Shown here: positions 1-6,700 of the stretch, piece by piece
How the letters are laid out: every line of letters begins with the position of its first letter
Numbering within the stretch: position 1 is the first letter of the stretch
Assembly (NCBI GenBank): GCA_002342025.1
Contig: DDPD01000028.1
Coordinates: 1 to 15,352 of the forward strand
DNA from: Moraxellaceae bacterium UBA2477
GTDB taxonomy: Bacteria; Pseudomonadota; Gammaproteobacteria; Pseudomonadales; Moraxellaceae
Length of the DNA: 15,352 nucleotides
Direction: 5' to 3'
Notes under the pieces: model-generated
The model's database searches: none
What the model saw: only the letters and a program-made list of their open reading frames with translations
What the model was told of the DNA's origin: nothing
Made by a program: the position numbers and the translations under genes

Positions 1-14
1 AAATCTTCGCCTAA
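1..14 (+). CDS. 3' end of upstream gene, probably tuf (EF-Tu), partial
   Basis: In one frame the window opens with the last codons of a gene, reading (K)-I-F-A and then TAA at 12-14. EF-Tu proteins usually end in a Val-Val-(Ala/Ser)-Lys-Ile-x-x type tail, and a tuf gene commonly lies just upstream of tRNA-Trp and secE in gammaproteobacteria, so a first tuf copy is the likeliest identity. A second tuf starts at the other end of the window. Only about four codons are visible and another frame also ends nearby (K-S-S-P-K-G-E, TAA at 22-24), so this is mostly inference from context. Confidence 0.4.
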
Positions 15-24
15 GGGTGAATAA

Positions 25-48
25 AGGCTGAGGGTTCGCCCTCAGCCT
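25..48 (+). terminator. Hairpin with UUCG loop, weak terminator of the upstream gene
   Basis: Bases 25-34 pair perfectly with 39-48 (10 bp, mostly G-C) around the loop TTCG. The following bases (GTTGTACTTGTTT) are T-rich but not a clean T run, so termination may be partial. The structure lies 14 bases before tRNA-Trp. It could end the upstream mRNA, protect its 3' end, or mark the border where the tRNA is cut out of a longer transcript. Confidence 0.65.
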
Positions 49-61
49 GTTGTACTTGTTT

Positions 62-137
62 AGGCCAGTAGTTCAATTGGTAGAGCACCGGTCTCCAAAA
101 CCGGGTGTTGGGGGTTCGAGTCCCTCCTGGCCTGCCA
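62..137 (+). tRNA. tRNA-Trp (anticodon CCA)
   Basis: A 76-base cloverleaf can be read directly. The acceptor stem is AGGCCAG with CTGGCCT (62-68 with 127-133). The D arm contains TTCAATTGGTAGAGC. The anticodon stem is CCGGT/ACCGG with loop CTCCAAA, giving anticodon CCA at 95-97. The T stem is 110-114 with 122-126 around loop TTCGAGT. The discriminator is G134 and the 3' CCA is encoded at 135-137. The body is almost identical to the E. coli trpT product as I recall it, differing mainly in the acceptor and T stems. It delivers tryptophan at UGG codons. Its place between tuf and secE is a common arrangement in pseudomonad-like gammaproteobacteria. Confidence 0.98.
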
Positions 138-142
138 TATTC

Positions 143-164
143 AAGCGCGGTAACGCGTTTTTTT
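143..164 (+). terminator. Short hairpin with T run between tRNA-Trp and secE
   Basis: Bases 143-149 pair with 154-160 (four G-C pairs, one G-T, two A-T) around a GTAA tetraloop (150-153), and the T run extends from 158 to 164. This is the form of an intrinsic terminator. It starts only 5 bases after the tRNA 3' end and finishes 20 bases before the secE start, which leaves no room for a separate secE promoter in between. Either it is leaky, so that secE-nusG is fed by read-through, or it mainly defines the tRNA 3' trailer. Confidence 0.6.
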
Positions 165-184
165 CGTGTCTGAGAGTCTGATTT

Positions 185-553
185 ATGACGGCACCAGTCG
201 AAACGGTTCGTGACCCAAAAAATACGATTAAATGGGTCGTAGCGATTGCTCTGATCGCAGCTGCTGCTTTGGTAAATCGCATGCTGCCAGAAATGTCACT
301 GGTGCTTCGCGGCCTGTTAATGACTGCACTCGTTGTGATGGCGTTGGTATTGGCTGCGCTAACGCTCCAGGGTAAGTCCTTTATTGATCTTCTGCAGCAG
401 GCTCAAATTGAGCTGCGAAAAGTGGTTTGGCCAACTCGTCAAGAGACGTCTCAGACAACACTGATTGTGCTTGTGGTAGTGGTTATTATGTCGCTGCTGC
501 TGTGGGGCATGGACTCGCTGTTTGGCTTCGCAATTTCTGCGGTCATTGGTTAA
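185..553 (+). CDS. secE: Preprotein translocase subunit SecE
   Basis: Encodes the 122-residue SecE subunit of the SecYEG channel, which clamps SecY and is needed for export of proteins across and into the inner membrane. Three hydrophobic helices are visible at about residues 16-33, 38-60 and 92-120, as in the long enterobacterial and pseudomonad forms; many bacteria have only the last. The conserved cytoplasmic amphipathic segment ELRKVVWPTRQET (76-88) precedes the third helix and is the family signature. The start is ATG at 185, with a modest GAGAG ribosome site at 172-176. nusG follows 11 bases after the stop, so the two are very probably cotranscribed. A terminator-like hairpin lies just upstream. 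Confidence 0.96.
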   Translation: MTAPVETVRDPKNTIKWVVAIALIAAAALVNRMLPEMSLVLRGLLMTALVVMALVLAALTLQGKSFIDLLQQAQIELRKVVWPTRQETSQTTLIVLVVVVIMSLLLWGMDSLFGFAISAVIG

Positions 554-564
554 TCGGAGTCATT

Positions 565-1098
565 ATGAGCAAGCGTTGGTTTGTTGTGCACGCCTACTCG
601 GGCTTCGAGAAGCAAGTTATGCGCTCCTTAACGGAGCGAGTTCGTTTGGCAGGAATGGAGGATCGCTTCGGGGATATCCTCGTGCCAACTGAAGAAGTCG
701 TTGAAATGAAAAACGGCGTGAAGCGTAAGACCGAGCGTAAGTTTTTCCCGGGCTATGTTCTGGTTCAGATGGAAATGTCGGAAGAGACATGGCATCTCGT
801 GAAAGAGTGTCCAAAGGTCATGGGTTTTATTGGTGGCAAGGCAGATAAGCCGGCCCCAATTAGTGATCGTGAAGCTGAAGCCATTCTGAATCGTGTTCGT
901 ACGACGGTGGATGCACCGCGTCCGAAGACGCTGTTTGAGCCGGGCGAAATGGTTCGTGTCTCGGATGGTCCGTTTGCAGATTTCAACGGCACTGTTGAAG
1001 AAGTTAATTACGAGAAGAGTCGCCTGCGTGTTGCGGTGATGATTTTCGGTCGTTCAACCCCGGTTGAGCTCGAATTTACTCAGGTTGAAAAGGTCTGA
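565..1098 (+). CDS. nusG: Transcription termination/antitermination factor NusG
   Basis: Encodes a 177-residue NusG. It binds the RNA polymerase clamp to suppress pausing and links polymerase to Rho or to ribosomal protein S10. The N-terminal NGN domain starts MSKRWFVVHAYSGFEKQV and includes the typical RKFFPGYVLVQMEM strand and the GFIGG turn. The C-terminal KOW domain begins at about residue 124 with EPGEMVRVSDGPF. An in-frame upstream ATG at 427 would add 46 unrelated residues overlapping secE. The true start is ATG 565, chosen because the recognisable protein begins there and GGAG lies at 556-559. It is an 11-base neighbour of secE, the usual pair, and its substrate polymerase subunits are encoded downstream. 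Confidence 0.97.
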   Translation: MSKRWFVVHAYSGFEKQVMRSLTERVRLAGMEDRFGDILVPTEEVVEMKNGVKRKTERKFFPGYVLVQMEMSEETWHLVKECPKVMGFIGGKADKPAPISDREAEAILNRVRTTVDAPRPKTLFEPGEMVRVSDGPFADFNGTVEEVNYEKSRLRVAVMIFGRSTPVELEFTQVEKV

Positions 1099-1104
1099 GC
1101 CAAT

Positions 1105-1124
1105 ACGTCCCTTCGGGGGCGTTT
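1105..1124 (+). terminator. cUUCGg hairpin after nusG, possible weak terminator
   Basis: Bases 1105-1111 pair with 1116-1122 (7 bp with one T-G pair) around a TTCG loop closed by C-G, the exceptionally stable tetraloop form. Only three T residues follow (1122-1124) before a C, so full termination is unlikely. It probably caps the secE-nusG message or produces partial termination before the ribosomal protein genes. Confidence 0.5.
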
Positions 1125-1154
1125 CGTCATGCAGATAGGCTGCGTGATTGAACT

Positions 1155-1181
1155 TGGGGAGCCGTAAGGCGCTAGCACCCA
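1155..1181 (+). promoter_or_regulatory. Candidate L1 repressor site in the rplK leader
   Basis: Two short helices are separated by an asymmetric internal loop: TGGG (1155-1158) with CCCA (1178-1181), and GCC (1161-1163) with GGC (1168-1170) capped by a GTAA loop. The internal loop has GA on the 5' side and GCTAGCA on the 3' side. The stem-asymmetric loop-stem layout directly before rplK resembles the L1 binding site that mimics the 23S rRNA site and represses the L11-L1 message in E. coli. The fold is visible; the function is inferred from position and form. Confidence 0.5.
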
Positions 1182-1193
1182 CGGAGTAGTACC

Positions 1194-1625
1194 ATGGCAA
1201 AGAAAATTGATGCCTACATCAAGCTGCAGGTTCCTGCAGGAAAGGCAAACCCGTCGCCACCCATCGGCCCAGCACTGGGTCAGAAAGGCGTAAACATCAT
1301 GGAATTCTGTAAGGCATTCAACGCTGCCACGCAGAAAATGGAAGTGGGCCAGCCCATTCCTGTCGTGATTACGGTTTATTCCGATCGCTCATTCACTTTT
1401 GTGATGAAGACACCGCCGGCAACTTACCTGCTCAAGAAGGCCGCTGGCCTGAAGAGTGGTTCGCCGCGTCCAAATACACAGAAGGTTGGCAAGGTAACTC
1501 GTGCTCAGCTCGAAGAAATTGCTACCACTAAGAAGGCCGATTTGACGGCTGCCGACATGGATGCTGCCGTGCGTACGATCGCCGGTTCTGCACGCTCCAT
1601 GGGTCTTGAAGTAGAAGGAGTCTGA
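1194..1625 (+). CDS. rplK: 50S ribosomal protein L11
   Basis: Encodes 143-residue L11, which binds the GTPase-associated region of 23S rRNA at the base of the L7/L12 stalk and takes part in factor-dependent GTP hydrolysis and RelA activation. The N-terminal domain carries the diagnostic proline-rich helix PPIGPALGQKGVNIMEFCKAFN near residues 22-43. The C-terminal RNA-binding domain holds TPPATYLLKKAAG and ends in ARSMGLEVEGV. Length matches the family. The start is ATG 1194 with CGGAG at 1182-1186. The stop is two bases before the rplA start, so the two are translationally coupled, as expected for the L11-L1 pair controlled by L1. Confidence 0.98.
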   Translation: MAKKIDAYIKLQVPAGKANPSPPIGPALGQKGVNIMEFCKAFNAATQKMEVGQPIPVVITVYSDRSFTFVMKTPPATYLLKKAAGLKSGSPRPNTQKVGKVTRAQLEEIATTKKADLTAADMDAAVRTIAGSARSMGLEVEGV

Positions 1626-1627
1626 TC

Positions 1628-2329
1628 ATGGCTAAGTTAAGCAAGCGTCAGGCCGCTATTAAAGCCAAATTGGTTCCAGGCAAGCTCTACAGCATCGAAG
1701 AAGCCGTAGCATTTTTAGCTTCGCTGCAGCCCGCCAAGTTCAAAGAGTCGATCGATGTTGCTGTAAACCTCGGCATCGATCCACGTAAGTCGGACCAAGT
1801 GGTTCGTGGCGCCACAGTTCTGCCAGCAGGTACCGGCAAGACTGTTCGCGTTGCTGTTTTCGCTCAGGGCGCAAACGCTGAAGCCGCAAAGGCTGCAGGC
1901 GCCGATGTCGTCGGTTTTGATGATCTTGCTGAGTCGATTTTGGCTGGCAACTTGGACTTTGATGTCGTTATCGCTTCGCCAGACGCCATGCGCGTTGTCG
2001 GTAAGCTCGGTACGGTTCTCGGTCCACGTGGTCTGATGCCAAACCCGAAAGTCGGTACTGTGACGCCAGACGTCGCTGGCGCTGTAAAAAATGCCAAGGC
2101 CGGTCAAGCGCGCTACCGCGTAGACAAGGGCGGTATCATTCACGCCGCTGTTGGTCAGGTCGATTTCACGGCTGATGCGATCAAGCAAAACGTTGAAGCC
2201 TTGGTTTCCGATTTGAAGAAAGCCAAGCCAGCAACCAGCAAGGGTGTTTACCTGAAAAAGGTAACCCTGTCGACAACGATGGGCCCAGGCTTGGCCATCG
2301 ACCTGTCCACACTGGGCGCAACAGCGTAA
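1628..2329 (+). CDS. rplA: 50S ribosomal protein L1
   Basis: Encodes 233-residue L1 (E. coli 234). It binds the mobile L1 stalk of 23S rRNA, assists release of deacylated tRNA from the E site, and represses translation of its own rplK-rplA message. Family features include the N-terminal SKRQAAIKAK region, AVNLGIDPRKSDQVVRGATVLP, and the signature GTVLGPRGLMPNPKVGTV in the middle of the protein, followed by KGGIIHAAVG. The ribosome site AAGGAGT (1615-1621) lies within the end of rplK, and only two bases separate the genes. A long untranslated leader follows. Confidence 0.98.
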   Translation: MAKLSKRQAAIKAKLVPGKLYSIEEAVAFLASLQPAKFKESIDVAVNLGIDPRKSDQVVRGATVLPAGTGKTVRVAVFAQGANAEAAKAAGADVVGFDDLAESILAGNLDFDVVIASPDAMRVVGKLGTVLGPRGLMPNPKVGTVTPDVAGAVKNAKAGQARYRVDKGGIIHAAVGQVDFTADAIKQNVEALVSDLKKAKPATSKGVYLKKVTLSTTMGPGLAIDLSTLGATA

Positions 2330-2334
2330 AAAAT

Positions 2335-2558
2335 TCGTAGGCCTTAGGGCTTACACATGGACTTTGAAGTCGCCCGTTCGCGGGCGAGCGTTAAAGACCA
2401 CAGGCGTTGTGCTCGGCTTGCCGATGACGCGACTTAAAACAACAGCCTGCGTAGACGCGGTGTGGTTTCAAGCTCAAAGGCTCTGTAACCCCCGCGCGCA
2501 ATCGCAAGGTTGCATGGGGTCGGCGGTTTTGCCGCCGATGAACTTAGTGGAAGGAGGT
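2335..2558 (+). promoter_or_regulatory. L10 leader: autoregulatory RNA of the rplJ-rplL message
   Basis: The 233-base gap between rplA and rplJ is highly structured. Bases 2370-2376 pair with 2381-2387 around a TTCG loop. ACCACA (2397-2402) pairs with TGTGGT (2461-2466), and 2403-2410 pairs with 2439-2447 with one bulged A (2444). This leaves a large asymmetric loop containing CCTGCGTAGACGCGG (2446-2460), the sequence that marks the L10-binding kink in the known L10 leader family. Further hairpins are 2488-2492 with 2516-2520, and 2520-2526 with 2532-2538, just before the ribosome site AAGGAGGT (2551-2558). In E. coli the L10(L12)4 complex binds here and blocks rplJ translation; the same role is inferred. 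Confidence 0.88.
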
Positions 2559-2562
2559 TACA

Positions 2563-3069
2563 GTGACTCTTCGTATTGAAGATAAAAGAGAGATCGTCGC
2601 TGCCGTTAATAAGGCAGCTTCCGGTGCTTTCGCAGCTGTTGTCGCCGACTATCGCGGTCTCACTGTGGGCCAGCTGACTCAGCTGCGCACAAAGGCTCGC
2701 GAACAAGATGTGTACCTGCGCGTTGTTCGTAACACGCTGGCACGTCGCGCGATCGCTGGTACTTCGTTTGAAGTATTGGATGCATCGCTGGTCGGACCAA
2801 GCATCATTGCGCTTTCGTTGTCCGAGAATGACATGGGCGCTGCTGCCCGTATCTTCCAAGACTTCTTGAAAGACAATCCGAAAGCTCCGTTGGAAGTGAA
2901 GGCTCTGTCCATTGACGGAAAGCTCTATGGCGCGAAAGACATCGATGTCGTCGCCAAGCTGCCGAACCGTGAACAGGCTCTGACGATGTTCGCATCTGTG
3001 CTTCAGGCGCCTATCTCGAAGTTCGCCCGACTGATGACGTCGGTCAAAGAACAGAAAGAAGCTGCTTGA
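2563..3069 (+). CDS. rplJ: 50S ribosomal protein L10
   Basis: Encodes 168-residue L10, the base of the ribosomal stalk. The N-terminal domain binds 23S rRNA next to L11 and the C-terminal helix carries L7/L12 dimers. Recognisable segments are the N-terminal LRIEDKREIVAAVN, ADYRGLTVGQLTQLR and YLRVVRNTLARRA, and a C-terminal helix ending near SKFARLMTSVKEQKEAA. The start is GTG at 2563, supported by a full Shine-Dalgarno AAGGAGGT at 2551-2558; no ATG in frame lies nearby. A strong ribosome site paired with a GTG start and a structured leader fits control by repression of initiation. rplL begins 48 bases after the stop. Confidence 0.97.
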   Translation: MTLRIEDKREIVAAVNKAASGAFAAVVADYRGLTVGQLTQLRTKAREQDVYLRVVRNTLARRAIAGTSFEVLDASLVGPSIIALSLSENDMGAAARIFQDFLKDNPKAPLEVKALSIDGKLYGAKDIDVVAKLPNREQALTMFASVLQAPISKFARLMTSVKEQKEAA

Positions 3070-3117
3070 TTACTGCTTGAAATCAACACCTATTGAAACC
3101 CCGTTGGGAGACGAAAA

Positions 3118-3489
3118 ATGGCTCTGTCCAAAGATGATATTCTGAATGCCGTAGCTGAAATGACCGTGATGGAACTGGTCGACCTGATTTCGGCTGTTGA
3201 AGAAAAGTTCGGCGTGTCGGCCGCTGCTGTTGCCGTTGCTGCTGCTCCGGGTGCTGGCGCTGCTGTTGCTGAAGAACAGACTGAATTCAACGTTGTTATG
3301 ACCAGCTTTGGTGGTAACAAGGTTGCGGTCATTAAGGTTGTTCGCGAAATCACCGGCCTGGGCTTGAAAGAAGCTAAGGATCTGGTTGAAGCGGCTCCTA
3401 AGGCTGTTAAGGAAGCTGTGTCGAAAGACGAAGCTGCCGACATCAAGAAGAAGTTGGAAGAAGCTGGCGCCACTGTCGAAGTCAAGTAA
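3118..3489 (+). CDS. rplL: 50S ribosomal protein L7/L12
   Basis: Encodes 123-residue L7/L12, the multicopy stalk protein that recruits translation GTPases (EF-Tu, EF-G, IF2, RF3). The N-terminal dimerisation domain (about 1-33, ALSKDDILNAVAEMTVMELV) is followed by an alanine-, valine- and glycine-rich flexible hinge (about 36-54). The C-terminal factor-binding domain carries the conserved KVAVIKVVREITGLGLKEAK and ends ADIKKKLEEAGATVEVK. The start is ATG 3118 with GGGAGA at 3105-3110. A strong terminator lies 46 bases after the stop, consistent with the need for several times more L7/L12 than polymerase subunits. Confidence 0.98.
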   Translation: MALSKDDILNAVAEMTVMELVDLISAVEEKFGVSAAAVAVAAAPGAGAAVAEEQTEFNVVMTSFGGNKVAVIKVVREITGLGLKEAKDLVEAAPKAVKEAVSKDEAADIKKKLEEAGATVEVK

Positions 3490-3511
3490 GTCTTGGCTTT
3501 ACAGTGCCGCA

Positions 3512-3524
3512 CGGGCTAAGCCCG
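3512..3524 (+). repeat. Small hairpin after rplL
   Basis: CGGGC (3512-3516) pairs with GCCCG (3520-3524) around TAA, and TGC/GCA at 3505-3507 and 3525-3527 can extend it across a bulge. It lies between the rplL stop and the attenuator hairpin and may protect the rplL 3' end after cleavage. No T run follows. Confidence 0.45.
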
Positions 3525-3535
3525 GCATGCAGCAC

Positions 3536-3568
3536 GGCTGGAGGCTCCACGGAGCCTCCGGCCTTTTT
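3536..3568 (+). terminator. Intrinsic terminator/attenuator between rplL and rpoB
   Basis: Bases 3536-3546 pair with 3553-3563 (11 bp with a single T-G pair; two more G-C pairs could form inside the CCACGG loop), followed directly by TTTTT (3564-3568). This is a canonical strong intrinsic terminator. E. coli has a partial terminator at the same place that lets roughly a fifth of polymerases reach rpoBC. No convincing promoter is visible between here and rpoB, so partial read-through is the likely supply of rpoBC message. Confidence 0.88.
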
Positions 3569-3609
3569 CCGTTAATGCGGAAATGAATTAAGAACATAGG
3601 CCAAAGTGC

Positions 3610-3643
3610 CGGCCTAAGCTCTGATCTATCAGTGCTTAGGCCG
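3610..3643 (+). promoter_or_regulatory. Long inverted repeat before rpoB, candidate RNase III processing site
   Basis: Bases 3610-3619 pair perfectly with 3634-3643 (10 bp). A T-T mismatch (3620/3633) is followed by a further CTGAT/ATCAG helix (3621-3625 with 3628-3632; the innermost pair probably opens to give a four-base loop). The result is about 14 bp of nearly continuous double strand with no T run after it, so it is not a terminator. E. coli has an RNase III cut site in the rplL-rpoB spacer, and this is its likely counterpart. The processing role is inferred from position and shape. Confidence 0.6.
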
Positions 3644-3692
3644 TCGCTTTGCAGCACGAAGCGGCGCCTTTTCACGAGGCTCAAGCACAGTT

Positions 3693-3697
3693 GAGGA
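3693..3697 (+). promoter_or_regulatory. Ribosome binding site that fixes the rpoB start
   Basis: GAGGA lies five bases before ATG 3703. It supports the start at MAYSYTEKKRIRK instead of an in-frame TTG at 3649, which has no comparable site and would add 18 residues absent from the family. Confidence 0.8.
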
Positions 3698-3702
3698 CCC
3701 AG

Positions 3703-6700
3703 ATGGCATACTCATATACCGAGAAGAAACGCATCCGAAAGAACTTCGGCAAGCTCCCGTCATTGATGGACGTGCCGTATCTTCTGGCCATTCAGGTGGA
3801 CTCGTATAGAGCCTTCCTGCAAGATGGCAAAAGCGCCAAAGGCCGCGAAGATGTTGGCCTGCAGGCAGCGTTCCGTTCCGTGTTCCCTATCGTCAGCTAT
3901 TCCGGCAACGCCGCCCTCGAGTTCGTTGAGTACAACCTCGGCAACCCGATGTTCGATGTACGCGAATGCGTATTGCGTGGCGTAACTTATGCCGCGCCGT
4001 TGCGCGTGAAGATTCGTCTGATCATTTATGATCGTGAAGCTTCCGTAAAGACCATCAAAGACATCCGCGAACAGGAAGTCTACATGGGCGAAATGCCGCT
4101 CATGACTGAGAATGGCACCTTCATCATCAATGGCACCGAGCGTGTCATTGTGTCGCAGCTGCATCGTTCCCCTGGCGTGTTCTTCGATCACGACAAGGGC
4201 AAGACGCACTCGTCCGGTAAGCTGCTGTATAACGCCCGCATCATTCCTTACCGTGGTTCGTGGTTGGACTTTGAGTTCGACCCGAAGGACCTGGTATTCG
4301 CACGTATTGACCGTCGTCGTAAATTGCCGGCCACCATCATGCTGCGTGCGCTGGGTTATAGCTCTGAAGAAATGCTGGAAATGTTCTTCGAGTTCAGCAC
4401 CATTCATATTGAAGATGGTCAGTTCAAGTTAGACCTCGTCGCCGAGCGTCTGCGTGGTGAGACCGCAACCTTTGACATTATGGCCAAGGGTAAGGTTATC
4501 GTTGAAGCGGGTCGCCGTATTACTGCGCGCCACATCCGTGACATCGAAAAAGCGGGTCTGACTCAGCTCGATATTCCACCAGAGTATCTGTTCGGTAAGG
4601 TCAATGCTAAAGCTTTGGTCAACCAGCACACGGGTGAAGTCATTGCAGAGTGCAACACGATTCTCAATGACGAAGTTCTGAAGAAAGTTGGCCAAGCCGG
4701 CATTAAGTCGTTCGGCATTCTGTACACCAACGATCTGGACCGTGGTCCTTTCTTGGCCGACACCCTGCGCGCAGATCCTGCCCGTTCGGAGCTGGAAGCC
4801 CTGGTCGAAATCTATCGCATGATGCGTCCGGGCGAGCCGCCCACTAAGGATGCGGCTGAGAACCTGTTCAAGAACTTGTTCTTCTCTGCAGAGCGTTACG
4901 ACCTGTCGGCCGTTGGCCGCATGAAGTTCAACCGTCGCTTGGGCCGTGATACGGATACTGGCGAAGGCGTGCTGTCGCGTGAAGATATCGTTGCCGTGCT
5001 CAAGGGCATGATCGATATTCGTAATGGTAAGGGTGAAGTCGATGACATCGATCACCTCGGCAACCGTCGTATCCGTTCCGTCGGTGAAATGACCGAGAAC
5101 CAATTCCGTGTTGGTCTGGTTCGTGTTGAGCGTGCGGTCAAGGAACGTCTGTCGATGGCAGAGTCCGACAACCTCATGCCGCAGGACTTGATTAACGCCA
5201 AGCCGGTGTCGGCCGCGATCAAGGAATTCTTTGGTTCCTCGCAGCTTTCGCAGTTCATGGACCAAAACAATCCGCTCTCGGAAATTACCCACAAGCGCCG
5301 CGTTTCCGCGCTTGGCCCGGGCGGTTTGACGCGTGAGCGCGCTGGCTTCGAAGTGCGTGACGTGCATCCGACGCATTACGGTCGTGTGTGTCCAATCGAA
5401 ACGCCGGAAGGTCCGAACATTGGTCTGATCAACTCGCTCTCGAGTTTTGCCCGCACCAACGAGTATGGCTTCCTTGAGTCGCCATACCGTAAGGTTATTG
5501 ATGGCAAGGTCACCGACGACTATGTCTACCTGTCCGCCATCGAAGAAGCGGATCAGGTCATTGCGCAGGCTGACTCTGGGGTTGACTCCAAAGGCATGCT
5601 GATCGACGACTTGGTAGACGTTCGTCACAAGAATGAATTCACCGTGATGACACCTGAGAAGGTGACGTTCATGGACGTGTCGCCGCGCCAAGTGGTATCG
5701 GTCGCTGCGTCGCTGATTCCGTTCCTTGAGCACGACGACGCTAACCGCGCCCTCATGGGTTCGAACATGCAGCGTCAGGCCGTGCCGACTCTGCGTTCGG
5801 AAAAGCCACTCGTGGGCACCGGCATGGAGCGCTATGTTGCGCGTGACTCCGGTGTTTGCGTCATGGCTCGTCGCGGTGGCGTGATCGACTATGTTGATGC
5901 CGCACGTATCGTTGTTCGCGTTAAGAATGATGAAGTTGTGCTCGGCGAAGCCGGTGCCGACATCTACAACCTGACCAAGTACACCCGCTCCAACCAAAAC
6001 ACTTGCATCAACCAGCGTGCGTTGGTGAAAGTCGGTGATGTGGTTGAGCGTGGCGACACGCTGGCTGATGGTCCATCCGTGGACCTCGGCGAGCTGGCTC
6101 TGGGTCAGAACATGCGCGTCGCGTTCATGCCGTGGAACGGTTACAACTTCGAAGACTCCATCCTCCTGTCGGAGCGTGTTGTTAAGGAAGACCGTTTCAC
6201 CTCGATCCACATCCAGGAACTGTCGTGTATTGCGCGTGACACCAAGCTGGGTGCGGAAGAAATTACCGCTGACATCCCGAACGTAGGCGAAGCTGCACTC
6301 TCCAAGCTGGACGAGTCGGGCATCGTTTACATCGGTGCTGAAGTCAATGCCGGCGACATTCTGGTGGGCAAGGTTACGCCGAAAGGCGAAACCCAGCTGT
6401 CTCCAGAAGAGAAGCTGCTGCGTGCCATCTTCGGTGAGAAGGCGTCTGACGTTAAAGACTCGTCCCTGCGCGTGCCGTCCGGCACCAAGGGCACGGTCAT
6501 CGACGTGCAGGTCTTTACTCGCGATGGTATCGAAAAAGATCCACGTGCCAAGGCCATTGAAAAGGCTCAGCTCGACGAATACCGCAAGGACTTGAAGGAA
6601 GAGTACCGTATCTTCGAAGAGGCAACGGCTGCGCGTCTGCGTGAAGCCCTGACCGGTCAGAAGGTTAATGGCGGTGCTGGCTTCAAGAAAGGCGCTGTGC

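Noticed and set aside
427..564. A 46-residue N-terminal extension of NusG
   Set aside because: It overlaps secE in another frame, is unlike any NusG N-terminus, and the GGAG site lies before ATG 565.
1085..1110. TTGAAA as a -35 box for an rplK promoter
   Set aside because: No -10-like hexamer occurs 16-18 bases downstream; the nearest AATACG is only 11 bases away.
2364..2579. A 71-codon plus-strand frame in the rplA-rplJ gap
   Set aside because: It lies over the L10 leader RNA, runs into rplJ in another frame and has a protein of no recognisable type. The RNA structure explains the sequence.
3649..3702. An 18-residue N-terminal extension of RpoB from TTG 3649
   Set aside because: It is not part of the family N-terminus and lacks a ribosome site; ATG 3703 has GAGGA at the right distance.
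4429..6210. A 593-codon minus-strand frame inside rpoB
   Set aside because: It is in the same codon-mirrored register as rpoB and has the same explanation; no family resemblance and no upstream signals were seen.
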